Shown here: positions 38,529 to 47,288 of the stretch, one piece after another
How positions within the stretch are numbered: position 1 is the stretch's first letter
Layout: each line of letters begins with the position of its first letter
Position numbers and translations under genes: made by a program
Notes under the pieces: generated by a model
The model's input: the letters and a program-made list of their open reading frames with translations, nothing else
Database searches by the model: none
Told to the model about the DNA's origin: nothing
NCBI RefSeq assembly: GCF_016863315.1
Contig: NZ_BOOQ01000002.1
Span: 1 to 64,000, forward strand
Reading direction: 5' to 3'
Length of the DNA: 64,000 bases
Source of the DNA: Planotetraspora silvatica
GTDB taxonomy: Bacteria > Actinomycetota > Actinomycetes > Streptosporangiales > Streptosporangiaceae

Positions 38529-39509
38529 GTGGATTGGAGCCTCCGGGCATGTGGCCGGCGTGGTCACGTCACGTTCGCGCCCGACGACCCCGCGCTGCGC
38601 GGCCGCCTCCGCGCGGACACCGCCATGGGCGAGGCCTGGCGGTGCCTCCGGTGCGGCGACTTCGTCGTCGGCGAGGTCCACGGGGCCGGGCCCGCGGGAG
38701 CCGCGCCGATCGTACTGCGCGGCAGGGCACTTCGTGACGCGACGATCCTGCGGCTGATCGCCGTGTTCCGATGGGTGAAGGGCGTGCTCGTCCTCGCCGC
38801 GGCCTACGGGGTGTGGCGATTCCGGGCCGACCACGACGCCGTGAACCGGGCCTTCAAGGCGAATCTGCCGCTGCTCCAGCCGATCGCCGACCGGCTCGGG
38901 TGGAACCTGGACCAGTCCGGCGCGGTTCACACGGTCAGGACCGCACTGGCGGCGACCACCACGACGCTGACCTGGATCATGCTCGCCCTGATCGTCCTCG
39001 GCACGTTGTGGATGATCGAAGGCTTGGGGCTGTGGCTGCTGAAGCGGTGGGGCGAGTACTTCTCCGTGATCGCCACATCGGCGTTCATCCCCGTGGAGAT
39101 CCACGAGATCGCCGAGAAGGTCACCGGGACACGTGTGGTGATCCTGCTGATCAACATCGCCGTCGTGCTCTACATCGCGCTGAGCAAACGGCTGTTCGGC
39201 CTGCGCGGCGGGCGGCCCGCCCACGAGGCGGAACGGCGCGAGGCGAGCATCCTGGAAGTCGAGGCGGCGGCCGTGCAGCGGACGGCGTACGCCCGGCCGC
39301 CGGAGGGCGATGCGAAGGCCGTGACACCTCGTGGGCCCGCGGCGACGCCGCCCACCGCGGCACCTCGTGGGCGAGCCGCGACGCCGCCCACCGCGGCTCC
39401 ACCCGCACCCGGCGGACAGACGCCGCCTCCCCCCGTGGACGGAGACGGCGCCGGCCCACTCAGTGGCCGGCGTCCTCCCAGGTCGAGCCGACACCGACGG
39501 AGACACTGA
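38529..39509 (+). CDS. DUF2127-family membrane protein with N-terminal Cys/His motif
   Basis: About 326 residues from GTG 38529 (VDWSLRACGRRGHVTFAP). The first 50 residues hold Cys and His residues (ACGRRGH, WRCLRCGD) that could bind zinc. Four hydrophobic segments follow (ILRLIAVFRWVKGVLVLAAAYG; LTWIMLALIVLGTLWMIEGLGLWLL; YFSVIATSAFIPVEIHEI; VVILLINIAVVLYIAL), matching DUF2127. The C-terminal 100 residues are Pro/Ala-rich and contain a 36-bp tandem duplication. The last 50 bp overlap the 3' end of polA on the opposite strand. No Shine-Dalgarno is evident. Function unknown. Confidence 0.75.
   Translation: MDWSLRACGRRGHVTFAPDDPALRGRLRADTAMGEAWRCLRCGDFVVGEVHGAGPAGAAPIVLRGRALRDATILRLIAVFRWVKGVLVLAAAYGVWRFRADHDAVNRAFKANLPLLQPIADRLGWNLDQSGAVHTVRTALAATTTTLTWIMLALIVLGTLWMIEGLGLWLLKRWGEYFSVIATSAFIPVEIHEIAEKVTGTRVVILLINIAVVLYIALSKRLFGLRGGRPAHEAERREASILEVEAAAVQRTAYARPPEGDAKAVTPRGPAATPPTAAPRGRAATPPTAAPPAPGGQTPPPPVDGDGAGPLSGRRPPRSSRHRRRH
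39325..39396 (+). repeat. 36-bp tandem duplication in the DUF2127 gene tail
   Basis: Two 36-bp copies (39325-39360, 39361-39396), nearly identical, encoding the repeated TPRG/APRG-xAATPPTAA block; in frame. Confidence 0.85.
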
Positions 39510-42141
39510 GCGGCACCCGCAGGGAGTAGGCCGCGCACATCTGGTCCCGCACCATCGCGGTGAGCTCGTCGAGCTCTCCCGGGGCCACCTCGAACACCAG
39601 TTCGTCGTGGACCTGGAGGAGCATCCGCGAGCGCATCCCCTCGATCGCCCGCTGCACGTTGAGCATCGCGACCTTGATGATGTCGGCGGCCGATCCCTGG
39701 ATCGGCGCGTTGAGGGCCATCCGCTCGGCCATCTCCCTGCGCTGCCTGTTGTCGCTGGTCAGGTCGGGCAGGTAGCGGCGGCGGCCGAGGATCGTCTCGG
39801 TGTAGCCATCCGTGCGGGCCTGGGCGACGATCGCCTCGAGGTAGTCGCGGACACCGCCGAACTCCTCGAAGTACTCGTCCTTGAGGGCCCTCGCCTCGGC
39901 GACGGGGATGTTGAGCTGCCCCGACAACCCGAAGTCGGACAGGCCATACGCCAGGCCGTAGTTCATCGCCTTGATCCGCGCCCGGAGCTCGCCGTCGACC
40001 TGCTCGGCCGGGATGTCGAAGACCCGGGCCGCGGTCGCCTGGTGGAAGTCGTGGCCCGACTCGAACGCGGCGATCAGCGAGGCGTCCTCCGACAGATGAG
40101 CCATGATCCGCAGCTCGATCTGGCTGTAGTCGGCCGTCAGCAGCGTCTCGTAGCCCTCCCCGACGACGAAGCCCTTGCGGATGCGCCGGCCCTCGGCCGT
40201 GCGGATGGGGATGTTCTGCAGGTTGGGCTTCTCGCTGGACAGGCGGCCGGTCGCGGCGACGATCTGGTTGAACGTGGTGTGGATCCGCCCGTCGTCGGAG
40301 ATCTCCTTGATCAGGCCCTCGACCGTGGTCCGCAGCTTGGTCTGGTCGCGGTGCCTCAGCAGGATCGTCGGCAGCTCGTGGTCGGTCTGCGCGGCGAGCC
40401 AGGCCAGCGCGTCGGCGTCGGTCGTGTAACCGGTCTTGATCCGCTTGGTCTTGGGCAGGCCGAGCCGGACGAACAGGATCTCCTGGAGCTGCTTGGGCGA
40501 GCCGAGGTTGAACTGCTCCCCCACCGCCTCGTGGGCCGCCTCGACGGCCTGCTTCACCGCGGCGCCGAACTCGGCCTCCAGCGCGGCGAAATACTGCCGG
40601 TCGGCGGCGATGCCGGCCCGCTCCACCTCGGCGAGGACCCGGACCAGCGGCAACTCGACGTCGGTGACCAGGCGCGTGCCGCCGCGCTTGGACAGGTGGT
40701 CCTCCAGCGACTCGGCCAGATCGCGGACGGCCTGGGCCCGGAGCGCCAGGTCCTTGGCCACACCGGCGTCGGCGTCCTCGAACAGGGACCCCTGCCCGCC
40801 GGGCGCGGATTCGGCCCGCAGCTCCCTGTGCAGGTAGCGCAGCACGAGGTCGTCGAGCGGGAACGACCGCTGCCCCGGCATCGCGAGATAGGCCGCGAGG
40901 GCGGTGTCGCAGGTGAGCCCCCGCAGGTCGAACCCGAGCGCCCACAGGGCCAGCAGCGGCCCCTTCGCATCGTGCACGGCCTTCGGCTTCGACTCGTCGG
41001 CCAGCCACGCGCCGAGGGCCGCCTCGTCCTCAGGTGTCAGCCGCGTGGGATCGACGTACGCCGCACCCGCCTCGGCGGCGATCGCGATGCCGTCCACCCG
41101 CCCGGTGCCGCTGCCGTACACGCCGTCGAAGGCGAGGCCTGCCCTGCTCTCGGTGAGCGTGCCGAGCCACCCGGCGACCTGGCCGGGCTCGAGCACCGTG
41201 ACCTCGAGCTCGAAGCCCTCCTCCACCTCGGGCTCGGCCGTGCCGAGGGTCTTGAAGAGCCGCTCGCGCAGCTCCCCGCGGATCTGGAGCGAGTCGAGCA
41301 GCTTGTTGACCTCTTCGCGCTCCCACTCGCCCATCCGGAGGTCGCTCGCCTCGACGCCGAGCTCCACGTCGCGCCTCAGCTCGGTCAGCATCCGGTTGTG
41401 GATGACCTGGCCGAGGTGCTCGCGGAGCTTGTCGCCGACCTTGCCCTTGACCTCGTCGGCCCGCCTGACCAGCTCGTCCAGCGAGCCGTACTCCGAGATC
41501 CACTTGGTGGCGGTCTTCTCGCCCACGCTGGGGATGCCCGGCAGGTTGTCGCTCGGGTCGCCGCGAAGCGCCGCGAAGTCGGGATACTGCCCCGGCGTGA
41601 GGCCGTACTTCTCCATGACGGTCGCGGGGGTGAACCGGGTCATGTCACTGATGCCGCGGCGCGTCATCAGCACCGTGACGTCGTCGTTGACGAGTTGGAG
41701 CGCGTCGCGGTCGCCGGTGACGATCAGGACGTCCATGCCCTTGCCGGCCGCCTGGGTGGCGAGGGTGGCGATCAGGTCGTCGGCCTCGAACCCGGCCTGC
41801 CACATCCGGGGGATCCGCAGCGTGTCGAGCAGCTCGAAGATCAGCTGCACCTGCCCGCGGAAGTCCTCAGGAGTCTCGCTCCTGTTCGCCTTGTACCCCT
41901 CGAACGCCTCGTGCCTGAAGGTGGGTTCACTGCGGTCGAAACAGACCACGACATGACTCGGCTGCTCATCGCGGAGGATATTGGCCAGCATCGAGGTGAA
42001 GCCGTACACCGCCTCCGTGTGCTGCCCGTCGGTCGTCATGAGATTGGCGTCCTTAAGGGCGTAGAACGCACGGTACGCAAGAGAATGGCCGTCCAGCAGC
42101 AGCAGGCGGGGACGGCTGGGGGTCGCTTCACTCTTCGGCAC
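39460..42141 (-). CDS. polA: DNA polymerase I
   Basis: PolA fills gaps in repair and removes Okazaki primers. The 893-aa product has the 5'-3' exonuclease domain (LLLLDGHSLAYRAFYAL, VVCFDRSEPTFRHEAF, LPGIPSVGEKTATKW), a central domain corresponding to the 3'-5' exonuclease whose acidic motifs appear degenerate, as usual in actinobacteria, and the polymerase domain with motif A (TADYSQIELRIMAHLSED), the NYGLAYGLSDFGLSGQL region of motif B, and motif C (LLQVHDELVFEV). Starts at GTG 42141. The stop region overlaps the convergent DUF2127 gene by 50 bp. Confidence 0.96.
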   Translation of the reverse strand: MPKSEATPSRPRLLLLDGHSLAYRAFYALKDANLMTTDGQHTEAVYGFTSMLANILRDEQPSHVVVCFDRSEPTFRHEAFEGYKANRSETPEDFRGQVQLIFELLDTLRIPRMWQAGFEADDLIATLATQAAGKGMDVLIVTGDRDALQLVNDDVTVLMTRRGISDMTRFTPATVMEKYGLTPGQYPDFAALRGDPSDNLPGIPSVGEKTATKWISEYGSLDELVRRADEVKGKVGDKLREHLGQVIHNRMLTELRRDVELGVEASDLRMGEWEREEVNKLLDSLQIRGELRERLFKTLGTAEPEVEEGFELEVTVLEPGQVAGWLGTLTESRAGLAFDGVYGSGTGRVDGIAIAAEAGAAYVDPTRLTPEDEAALGAWLADESKPKAVHDAKGPLLALWALGFDLRGLTCDTALAAYLAMPGQRSFPLDDLVLRYLHRELRAESAPGGQGSLFEDADAGVAKDLALRAQAVRDLAESLEDHLSKRGGTRLVTDVELPLVRVLAEVERAGIAADRQYFAALEAEFGAAVKQAVEAAHEAVGEQFNLGSPKQLQEILFVRLGLPKTKRIKTGYTTDADALAWLAAQTDHELPTILLRHRDQTKLRTTVEGLIKEISDDGRIHTTFNQIVAATGRLSSEKPNLQNIPIRTAEGRRIRKGFVVGEGYETLLTADYSQIELRIMAHLSEDASLIAAFESGHDFHQATAARVFDIPAEQVDGELRARIKAMNYGLAYGLSDFGLSGQLNIPVAEARALKDEYFEEFGGVRDYLEAIVAQARTDGYTETILGRRRYLPDLTSDNRQRREMAERMALNAPIQGSAADIIKVAMLNVQRAIEGMRSRMLLQVHDELVFEVAPGELDELTAMVRDQMCAAYSLRVPLSVSVGVGSTWEDAGH

Positions 42142-42203
42142 ACCCGCAGCCTAGTCTCCGTCTACGACACGAATCCCGGGCTCTTCCCACAGGAGGGATC
42201 CCT

Positions 42204-42620
42204 TTGACCTTGACCAATCCCGACGAGTTCATCGCGGCCGCGAACGAGGCCGCGAAGAGCCACCTGCCCGAGCGCATGGGAATCGAGATCCTTGAGGCGA
42301 GCCCGGAGCGGGTCGTCGGGCGCATGCCCGTCGCGGGCAACACCCAGCCGTACGGCCTGCTGCACGGCGGCGCCTCGGTCGTGCTGGCCGAGACGCTGGG
42401 GTCCATCGGGTCCGCCCTGCACGCCGGGGAGGGCAGGATCGCCGTGGGCATCGAGATCAACGCCACCCATCACCGCTCGGCGACCTCCGGTCACGTGACC
42501 GGCGTCGCCACCCGGACGCACGGCGGCCGCACTCTCGCGACGTACGAGATCGAGATCACCGACGAGGAGGGCCGCCGGATCTGCACCTCGCGGCTCACCT
42601 GCATGCTGCGCGACGTCTGA
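42204..42620 (+). CDS. Hotdog-fold thioesterase (PaaI/YbgC-like)
   Basis: 138 residues of the PaaI-type acyl-CoA thioesterase family: ERMGIEILEASPERVVGRMPV, the catalytic-loop motif NTQPYGLLHGGASVVLAETLGS (HGG) and VGIEINATHHRSATSGHVTGVATRTHGGRTLATYEIEITDEEGRRICTSRLTC. Start is TTG 42204 with AGGAGGG 6 bp upstream. Divergent from polA, a common actinobacterial arrangement. Probably hydrolyses an aromatic or hydroxybenzoyl-type CoA ester; the substrate is not readable. Confidence 0.9.
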   Translation: MTLTNPDEFIAAANEAAKSHLPERMGIEILEASPERVVGRMPVAGNTQPYGLLHGGASVVLAETLGSIGSALHAGEGRIAVGIEINATHHRSATSGHVTGVATRTHGGRTLATYEIEITDEEGRRICTSRLTCMLRDV

Positions 42621-42695
42621 GACCCCGGAAAGGGCGCGACACGCGGAGTAGTACAACGACATACCGCCGCAAAACGGATGAGGTTGCGACTCTCT

Positions 42696-42725
42696 TTGCA
42701 CGCGACCCTCTCCGGTCGCTACCGT
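42696..42725 (+). promoter_or_regulatory. Sigma-70-type promoter of the small RNA
   Basis: TTGCAC (42696-42701), 18-bp spacer, TACCGT (42720-42725). The start point would be near 42731-42735, just before the hairpin-rich segment. Confidence 0.65.
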
Positions 42726-42731
42726 TGTGGC

Positions 42732-42823
42732 CCCAGAGAGCCCGTGGAAGACCGAGTAGACAACGTGCAGAGCCGGGGAAGCTCTGCACGGTCCCAAAGG
42801 TCAGCCACGGGCTCACTGTTTTT
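42732..42823 (+). ncRNA. Candidate structured small RNA, about 90 nt, family unknown
   Basis: A promoter is followed by a self-closed fold: outer stem GAGCCCGTGG/CCACGGGCTC (42738-42747 with 42805-42814, 10 bp perfect), a short GACC/GGTC helix (42750-42753 with 42799-42802) and an inner 10-bp stem CGTGCAGAGC/GCTCTGCACG (42764-42773 with 42781-42790) closing a CGGGGAA loop. ACTGTTTTT follows directly, so the outer stem doubles as an intrinsic terminator. No ORF fits. It lies between the thioesterase gene and the liv operon, both on the plus strand. It lacks the GGAAG/AGCA signature of SRP RNA and the C-rich loops of 6C RNA. It may be a free regulatory RNA or a terminated liv leader. Confidence 0.65.
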
Positions 42824-42883
42824 CCCGTAGCCGTTCAATAGAGGATCTCTCCGGCAAATCGGTTCTGACCTGGGAAGCCATTC

Positions 42884-42920
42884 TCACGTGAGTGACACGC
42901 CATGGTCACCGATTGGTGAC
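42884..42920 (+). promoter_or_regulatory. Palindromes in the liv operon leader region
   Basis: TCACGTGA (42884-42891) and GTCACC-GATT-GGTGAC (42905-42920) lie 120-160 bp upstream of livH. They may be operators for the transport operon; no regulator is assigned. Confidence 0.35.
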
Positions 42921-43043
42921 GAACAACCCCGAACCGGGCGACTCGGGCTTATGCTCCGCCACAACGTCGTCGACCCGAGGCGATTGTCGTGTGTTCGGAA
43001 TGGCGGGCGACCCACCCGCCATGACCCAAATAAGGGAGCACCA

Positions 43044-44327
43044 TTGCGCAGAGCCGTGATCGCGTTCACGGCCTTCCTGGGCGGACTCGTTCTTCTCCTC
43101 TCCTCCCCCGCCTGGGCGGAAGGGGAGGCGCTGAAGGGCACACTCCAAAACCAAGGCCAGCCGGTGAACGGCGTCAAGATCAGCGTGGTGGCCGAGGACG
43201 GAAGCCCCGTCGCCGCGGTCACCACCGGAGCCGACGGCACGTGGGAGGTCCCCGTCTCGAAGGCCGGCAAGTACAAGGTCACCCTCGACCAGAAGACGCT
43301 TCCCTCGGGGATCGGCCTCAAGTTCAAGGACAAGGGCACGCTCGACGTCCAGGTGTATGAGGGGAACCAGCGCAACGTGCTGTTCGCCCTCGCGCCCGCC
43401 GGGCAGCAGAACGGGGGGAACGCCTCCGGCGAGTCGGCCTCCTCGGTCTGGGACCGCGTCGCCCAGTTGACCTTCGAGGGCTTCAACCTCGGCCTCATCA
43501 TCGCGCTCGCGGCGATGGGCCTGTCCCTCGTCTTCGGCACCACCGGCCTGACGAACTTCGCGCACGGCGAACTGCTCACCCTGGGGGCCATGGCGGCCTA
43601 CTTGTTCAACGCCGTCCTCGGCGTCCCGCTCATCCTGTCCGCGGTGATCGCGGTCGTCATCGGCGGCGCCTTCGGCTATCTGCAAGATCGCTTCTTCTGG
43701 GGACAACTGCGCAAACGTGGCAGCAGCCTCGTCGCCATGATGATCATCTCGATCGGCCTCGCCCTGTTCCTGCGCTACATCTTCCTGTTCCTCTTCGGCG
43801 GGGAGAGCAGGCCCTTCGCCGAATACAACGCCCAGCCGGGCATCCAGGTCGGCCCGATCTCGGCGGCGCCCAAGAACTTCATCGCGATGGGCGTCGAACT
43901 CGCCGTCCTGGTGATCGTCGGCGTGGCCCTGCTCAAGACCCGCACCGGCAAGGCGGCCCGCGCGGTCGCCGACAACCCGGCGCTGGCCGCGTCCTCCGGC
44001 ATCAACGTCGAGCGCGTCATCCAGATCATCTGGACCGTCGGCGGCGCCGTCGCCGCGCTCGCGGGCGTCATGCTGGGCCTCGCCCAGAACATCAACTACC
44101 AGATGGGCTTCCAGATCCTGCTGCTCGTCTTCGCGGGCGTCACCCTCGGTGGCCTCGGCACCGCATTCGGCGCACTCGTCGGCTCGCTCGTCGTCGGCCT
44201 GTTCATCCAGCTGTCCACCCTCGTGGTGCCGACCGAGCTGAAGACCGTCGGCGCGCTGCTGGTGCTCATCCTCGTCATGCTCTTCCGGCCGCAGGGCATC
44301 CTCGGCCGCCGCGAGCGCATCGGCTGA
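43044..44327 (+). CDS. livH: Branched-chain amino acid ABC transporter permease LivH with N-terminal extracytoplasmic domain
   Basis: 427 residues from TTG 43044 (GGGAG 5-6 bp upstream). Unlike standard LivH it begins with a signal peptide (VIAFTAFLGGLVLLLSSPAWA) and a 100-residue beta-sandwich resembling carboxypeptidase regulatory-like domains (LKGTLQNQGQPVNGVKISVVAEDGSPVAAVTTGADGTWEV). The membrane permease follows (FNLGLIIALAAMGLSLVFGTTGLTNFAHGELLTLGA; LRYIFLFLFGG; AVADNPALAASSGINVERVIQIIWTVGG). It forms the channel with LivM. First gene of livHMGF. Confidence 0.92.
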   Translation: MRRAVIAFTAFLGGLVLLLSSPAWAEGEALKGTLQNQGQPVNGVKISVVAEDGSPVAAVTTGADGTWEVPVSKAGKYKVTLDQKTLPSGIGLKFKDKGTLDVQVYEGNQRNVLFALAPAGQQNGGNASGESASSVWDRVAQLTFEGFNLGLIIALAAMGLSLVFGTTGLTNFAHGELLTLGAMAAYLFNAVLGVPLILSAVIAVVIGGAFGYLQDRFFWGQLRKRGSSLVAMMIISIGLALFLRYIFLFLFGGESRPFAEYNAQPGIQVGPISAAPKNFIAMGVELAVLVIVGVALLKTRTGKAARAVADNPALAASSGINVERVIQIIWTVGGAVAALAGVMLGLAQNINYQMGFQILLLVFAGVTLGGLGTAFGALVGSLVVGLFIQLSTLVVPTELKTVGALLVLILVMLFRPQGILGRRERIG

Positions 44328-44340
44328 TCGGAGACCACAC

Positions 44341-45330
44341 GTGGACTGGAACACCATCTTCGTGACCACGGTCAAGGCCTCGATCGGCCTGGAGACCGTC
44401 GTCTACGCGCTCGCCGCGATCGGCGTCAACATCCAGTTCGGCTACGCCGGGCTGCTCAACTTCGGCCAGGCGGCCTTCCTCGGCGTCGCCGCGTACGGCC
44501 TGGCCGTCATCGTCTCGACGTTCGGCCTGTCGTTCTGGCTCGGCATCGCCGTGGGTCTCGTGGCCACAGTGGTCCTCGCGTTCCTGCTGGGCATCCCGAC
44601 CCTCCGGCTGCGCGCCGACTACCTCGCCATCGTGACCATCGCGGCGGCGGAGATCGTCCGTCTCGTCTTCCGGTCGGTGGCGTTCAAGGACGTCTTCGGC
44701 GGCTCCGACGGGCGGCAGAACTTCTCCGGCGACTTCTACGCCATGAACCCCTACGCCCCCGGCTCGTACGGCATCGGCCCGATCAAGTTCGACGAGCGGA
44801 CCACGTGGGTCCTGACGGTCGGCTGGATTCTGATCGCGCTCTCCTGCGTGCTGGTCTACCTGCTGATGAAGAGCCCGTGGGGCCGCGTCCTGAAGGCCAT
44901 CAGGGAAGACGAGGACGCCGTGCGCAGCCTCGGCAAGAACGTCTTCTCCTACAAGATGCAGGCGCTCGTCCTCGGCGGCGTCATCGGCTGCCTCGGCGGC
45001 TTCATCTTCGGCCTGGGCCAGGCATCCATCCAGCCCGACCTGTTCGGCACCGAGTTCACGTTCTACGCGTACACGATCGTGATCCTCGGAGGCGCGGCCC
45101 GGGTCTTCAGCCCCGTCGTCGGCGCCGCGATCTTCTGGGTGCTGCTGGTCTTCGTCGGCAACACGCTGAGCGAGGCCGTCGGCGCCGGGGTCTTCGGCTC
45201 CGCGATCACCGTCACCCAGGTCGGTTCCGTGCGCTTCATCCTGGTCGGCCTCGGCCTGATGCTCCTGCTCATCTTCCGGCCCCAGGGCATCTTCGGCGAC
45301 AAGAGGGAGATCGCGCTCGATGCACGCTGA
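44341..45330 (+). CDS. livM: Branched-chain amino acid ABC transporter permease LivM
   Basis: 329 residues from GTG 44341, 13 bp after livH. LivM-type permease with GVNIQFGYAGLLNFGQAAFLGVAAYG, the cytoplasmic coupling segment SPWGRVLKAIREDEDAVRSLGKN, and the end LLLIFRPQGIFGDKREI. Pairs with LivH; overlaps livG by 11 bp. Confidence 0.93.
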   Translation: MDWNTIFVTTVKASIGLETVVYALAAIGVNIQFGYAGLLNFGQAAFLGVAAYGLAVIVSTFGLSFWLGIAVGLVATVVLAFLLGIPTLRLRADYLAIVTIAAAEIVRLVFRSVAFKDVFGGSDGRQNFSGDFYAMNPYAPGSYGIGPIKFDERTTWVLTVGWILIALSCVLVYLLMKSPWGRVLKAIREDEDAVRSLGKNVFSYKMQALVLGGVIGCLGGFIFGLGQASIQPDLFGTEFTFYAYTIVILGGAARVFSPVVGAAIFWVLLVFVGNTLSEAVGAGVFGSAITVTQVGSVRFILVGLGLMLLLIFRPQGIFGDKREIALDAR

Positions 45331-46252
45331 CACCACCGTGACCAGCAAGAAGGCCGCCGCGCTCGCGGCCTTCGAGGGAATCGACTCCGAGCCCGGCGTA
45401 CCCAAGCCCGATCCCATCCTCGTCATCGAGAAGGTCGTGCGCAGGTTCGGCGGCCTCACCGCGGTGGACGTCGACCACGTCGAGGTCCAGCGCGGCTCGA
45501 TCACCGCGCTCATCGGGCCGAACGGAGCGGGGAAGACCACGTTCTTCAACCAGCTCACCGGGTTCGACACCGCGGACGAGGGCTCCTGGTCCTTCAACGG
45601 CAAGCCGCTCAGGGGCGTCCCGGCCCACCGGGTGGCCCGCAGCGGCATGGTGCGCACCTTCCAGCTCACCAAGGCCCTGTCCAAGCTGACCGTCATGGAG
45701 AACATGCGGCTGGGGGCGCAGAACCAGCGCGGCGAGAACTTCTTCCGCGCCCTGATCCCCGGCAGCTGGCGCGGGCAGGAAGACGAGATCACCGAGCGGG
45801 CCGAGGAGCTCCTCGAGCGGTTCAAGCTCGCGGCCAAGCGGGACGACTTCGCCGGCTCCCTGTCGGGCGGCCAGCGCAAGCTGCTCGAGATGGCCCGCGC
45901 GCTCATGGTCGGCCCTGAGCTCGTCATGCTCGACGAGCCCATGGCCGGCGTGAACCCGGCGCTGACCCAGTCCCTCCTCGGCCACGTCAAGGACCTGCGC
46001 GAGGAGGGCATGACCGTGCTCTTCGTCGAGCACGACATGGACATGGTGCGCGACATCAGCGACTGGGTCATCGTCATGGCGCAGGGCACGGTCATCGCCG
46101 AGGGCCCGCCGGACACGATCATGTCGGATAACCGGGTCATCGACGCCTACCTCGGCGCCCATCACGACGCGCCGATGTCGGTCGAGGAGGCCGAGGAGCA
46201 GCTGCAGGAGGCCGAGGCCGAGCTCGAGGCCGAGATCGAGGAGAAGGCATGA
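45320..46252 (+). CDS. livG: Branched-chain amino acid ABC transporter ATPase LivG
   Basis: 310 residues. Walker A GPNGAGKTTFFNQLTGF, signature LSGGQRKLLEMARAL, Walker B ELVMLDEPMAGVNP, H-loop FVEHDMDMV. About 45 extra residues precede the ABC domain, and a Glu/Ala-rich coiled tail (VEEAEEQLQEAEAELEAEIEEKA) follows. Couples ATP hydrolysis to LivHM with LivF; ATGA overlap with livF. Confidence 0.93.
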   Translation: MHADTTVTSKKAAALAAFEGIDSEPGVPKPDPILVIEKVVRRFGGLTAVDVDHVEVQRGSITALIGPNGAGKTTFFNQLTGFDTADEGSWSFNGKPLRGVPAHRVARSGMVRTFQLTKALSKLTVMENMRLGAQNQRGENFFRALIPGSWRGQEDEITERAEELLERFKLAAKRDDFAGSLSGGQRKLLEMARALMVGPELVMLDEPMAGVNPALTQSLLGHVKDLREEGMTVLFVEHDMDMVRDISDWVIVMAQGTVIAEGPPDTIMSDNRVIDAYLGAHHDAPMSVEEAEEQLQEAEAELEAEIEEKA

Positions 46253-47160
46253 GCGAGCCAGAGCCGAACGCCGAGCGCGCCGAAGGCGCCGACGACGCGG
46301 TGGCCGTCCCGGCCGCGCGCGCCGCGGAGCAGGACGCCCCTGAGCCCGAGACCGGCACGGAGGACACCGCGGAGGACATCACGGAGGACACCGCCTCCGT
46401 GGCCGTCATCGACCGGGGCGACCATCTGGCCGGGGCGCAGGACGCGGTCCTGCGCGCCGACGAGCTGTACGCGGGCTACGTCCCCGGCGTCAACATCCTC
46501 AACGGAGCCGACCTCTATGTGAAGAAGGGCGAGCTCATCGGCATCATCGGCCCCAACGGAGCCGGGAAGTCGACGCTGCTCAAGTCGCTGTTCGGGCTGG
46601 TGAACGTGCGCACGGGCACGGTCACGCTGAACGGCGAGGACATCACCAACCTCAAGGCCCACTCGCTGGTCGCCAGAGGCGTCGGGTACGTCCCGCAGAC
46701 CAACAACGTGTTCCCCAGCCTCACCATCGAGGAGAACCTGGAGATGGGCGCCTTCCAGGTGCCCGGCAAGTTCAAGGAACGCTTCGAGTTCGTCTGCGAG
46801 ATCTTCCCGGCGCTCAAGGAACGCCGCAAGCAGCGGGCCGGATCCCTGTCCGGCGGCGAGCGCCAGATGGTCGCCATGGGCCGGGCGCTCATGACCGAGC
46901 CGTCGGTCCTCCTGCTCGACGAGCCGTCGGCCGGTCTGTCGCCCAAGCTGCAGGACCTGGTCTTCATCCAGGCCCAGCAGATCAACAAGGCCGGCGTGAC
47001 GATCATCATGGTGGAGCAGAACGCGCGCCGCTGTCTGCAGATCTGCCATCGGGGCTACGTCCTGGACCAGGGCCGCAACGCCTACATGGCCAGCGGACGC
47101 GAGCTCATCAACGACCCCAAGGTCATCCAGCTCTACCTCGGCACGCTGGCCCGCGCCTAG
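46249..47160 (+). CDS. livF: Branched-chain amino acid ABC transporter ATPase LivF
   Basis: 303 residues. Walker A GPNGAGKSTLLKSLFG, signature LSGGERQMVAMGRAL, Walker B VLLLDEPSAGLSP, H-loop residue replaced by Gln as in other LivF (MVEQNARR). It carries an unusual acidic N-terminal extension of about 70 residues (Glu/Asp/Ala-rich) before the ABC domain, of unknown role. Last gene of the operon; a strong terminator follows. Confidence 0.93.
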   Translation: MSEPEPNAERAEGADDAVAVPAARAAEQDAPEPETGTEDTAEDITEDTASVAVIDRGDHLAGAQDAVLRADELYAGYVPGVNILNGADLYVKKGELIGIIGPNGAGKSTLLKSLFGLVNVRTGTVTLNGEDITNLKAHSLVARGVGYVPQTNNVFPSLTIEENLEMGAFQVPGKFKERFEFVCEIFPALKERRKQRAGSLSGGERQMVAMGRALMTEPSVLLLDEPSAGLSPKLQDLVFIQAQQINKAGVTIIMVEQNARRCLQICHRGYVLDQGRNAYMASGRELINDPKVIQLYLGTLARA

Positions 47161-47168
47161 CACGCCGT

Positions 47169-47209
47169 CACGAAGGGCCCCGGGTGGTTCGCCGCCCGGG
47201 GCCTTCGTG
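47169..47209 (+). terminator. Terminator of livHMGF
   Basis: CACGAAGG-CCCCGGG pairs with CCCGGGGCCTTCGTG around a 10-nt loop, with one bulged G, 9 bp after the livF stop. Confidence 0.85.
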
Positions 47210-47288
47210 ATCTCCGGTACGGCGTCCGCCACCGCCTTGTGACCTTTTGCCCGCGAGATCGCGGAACAGGGCGACCACAATGGGCGTC

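Noticed and set aside
42732-42823. SRP 4.5S RNA or 6C RNA
   Set aside because: The SRP loop signature (GGAAG...AGCA) and the C-rich loops of 6C RNA are both missing.
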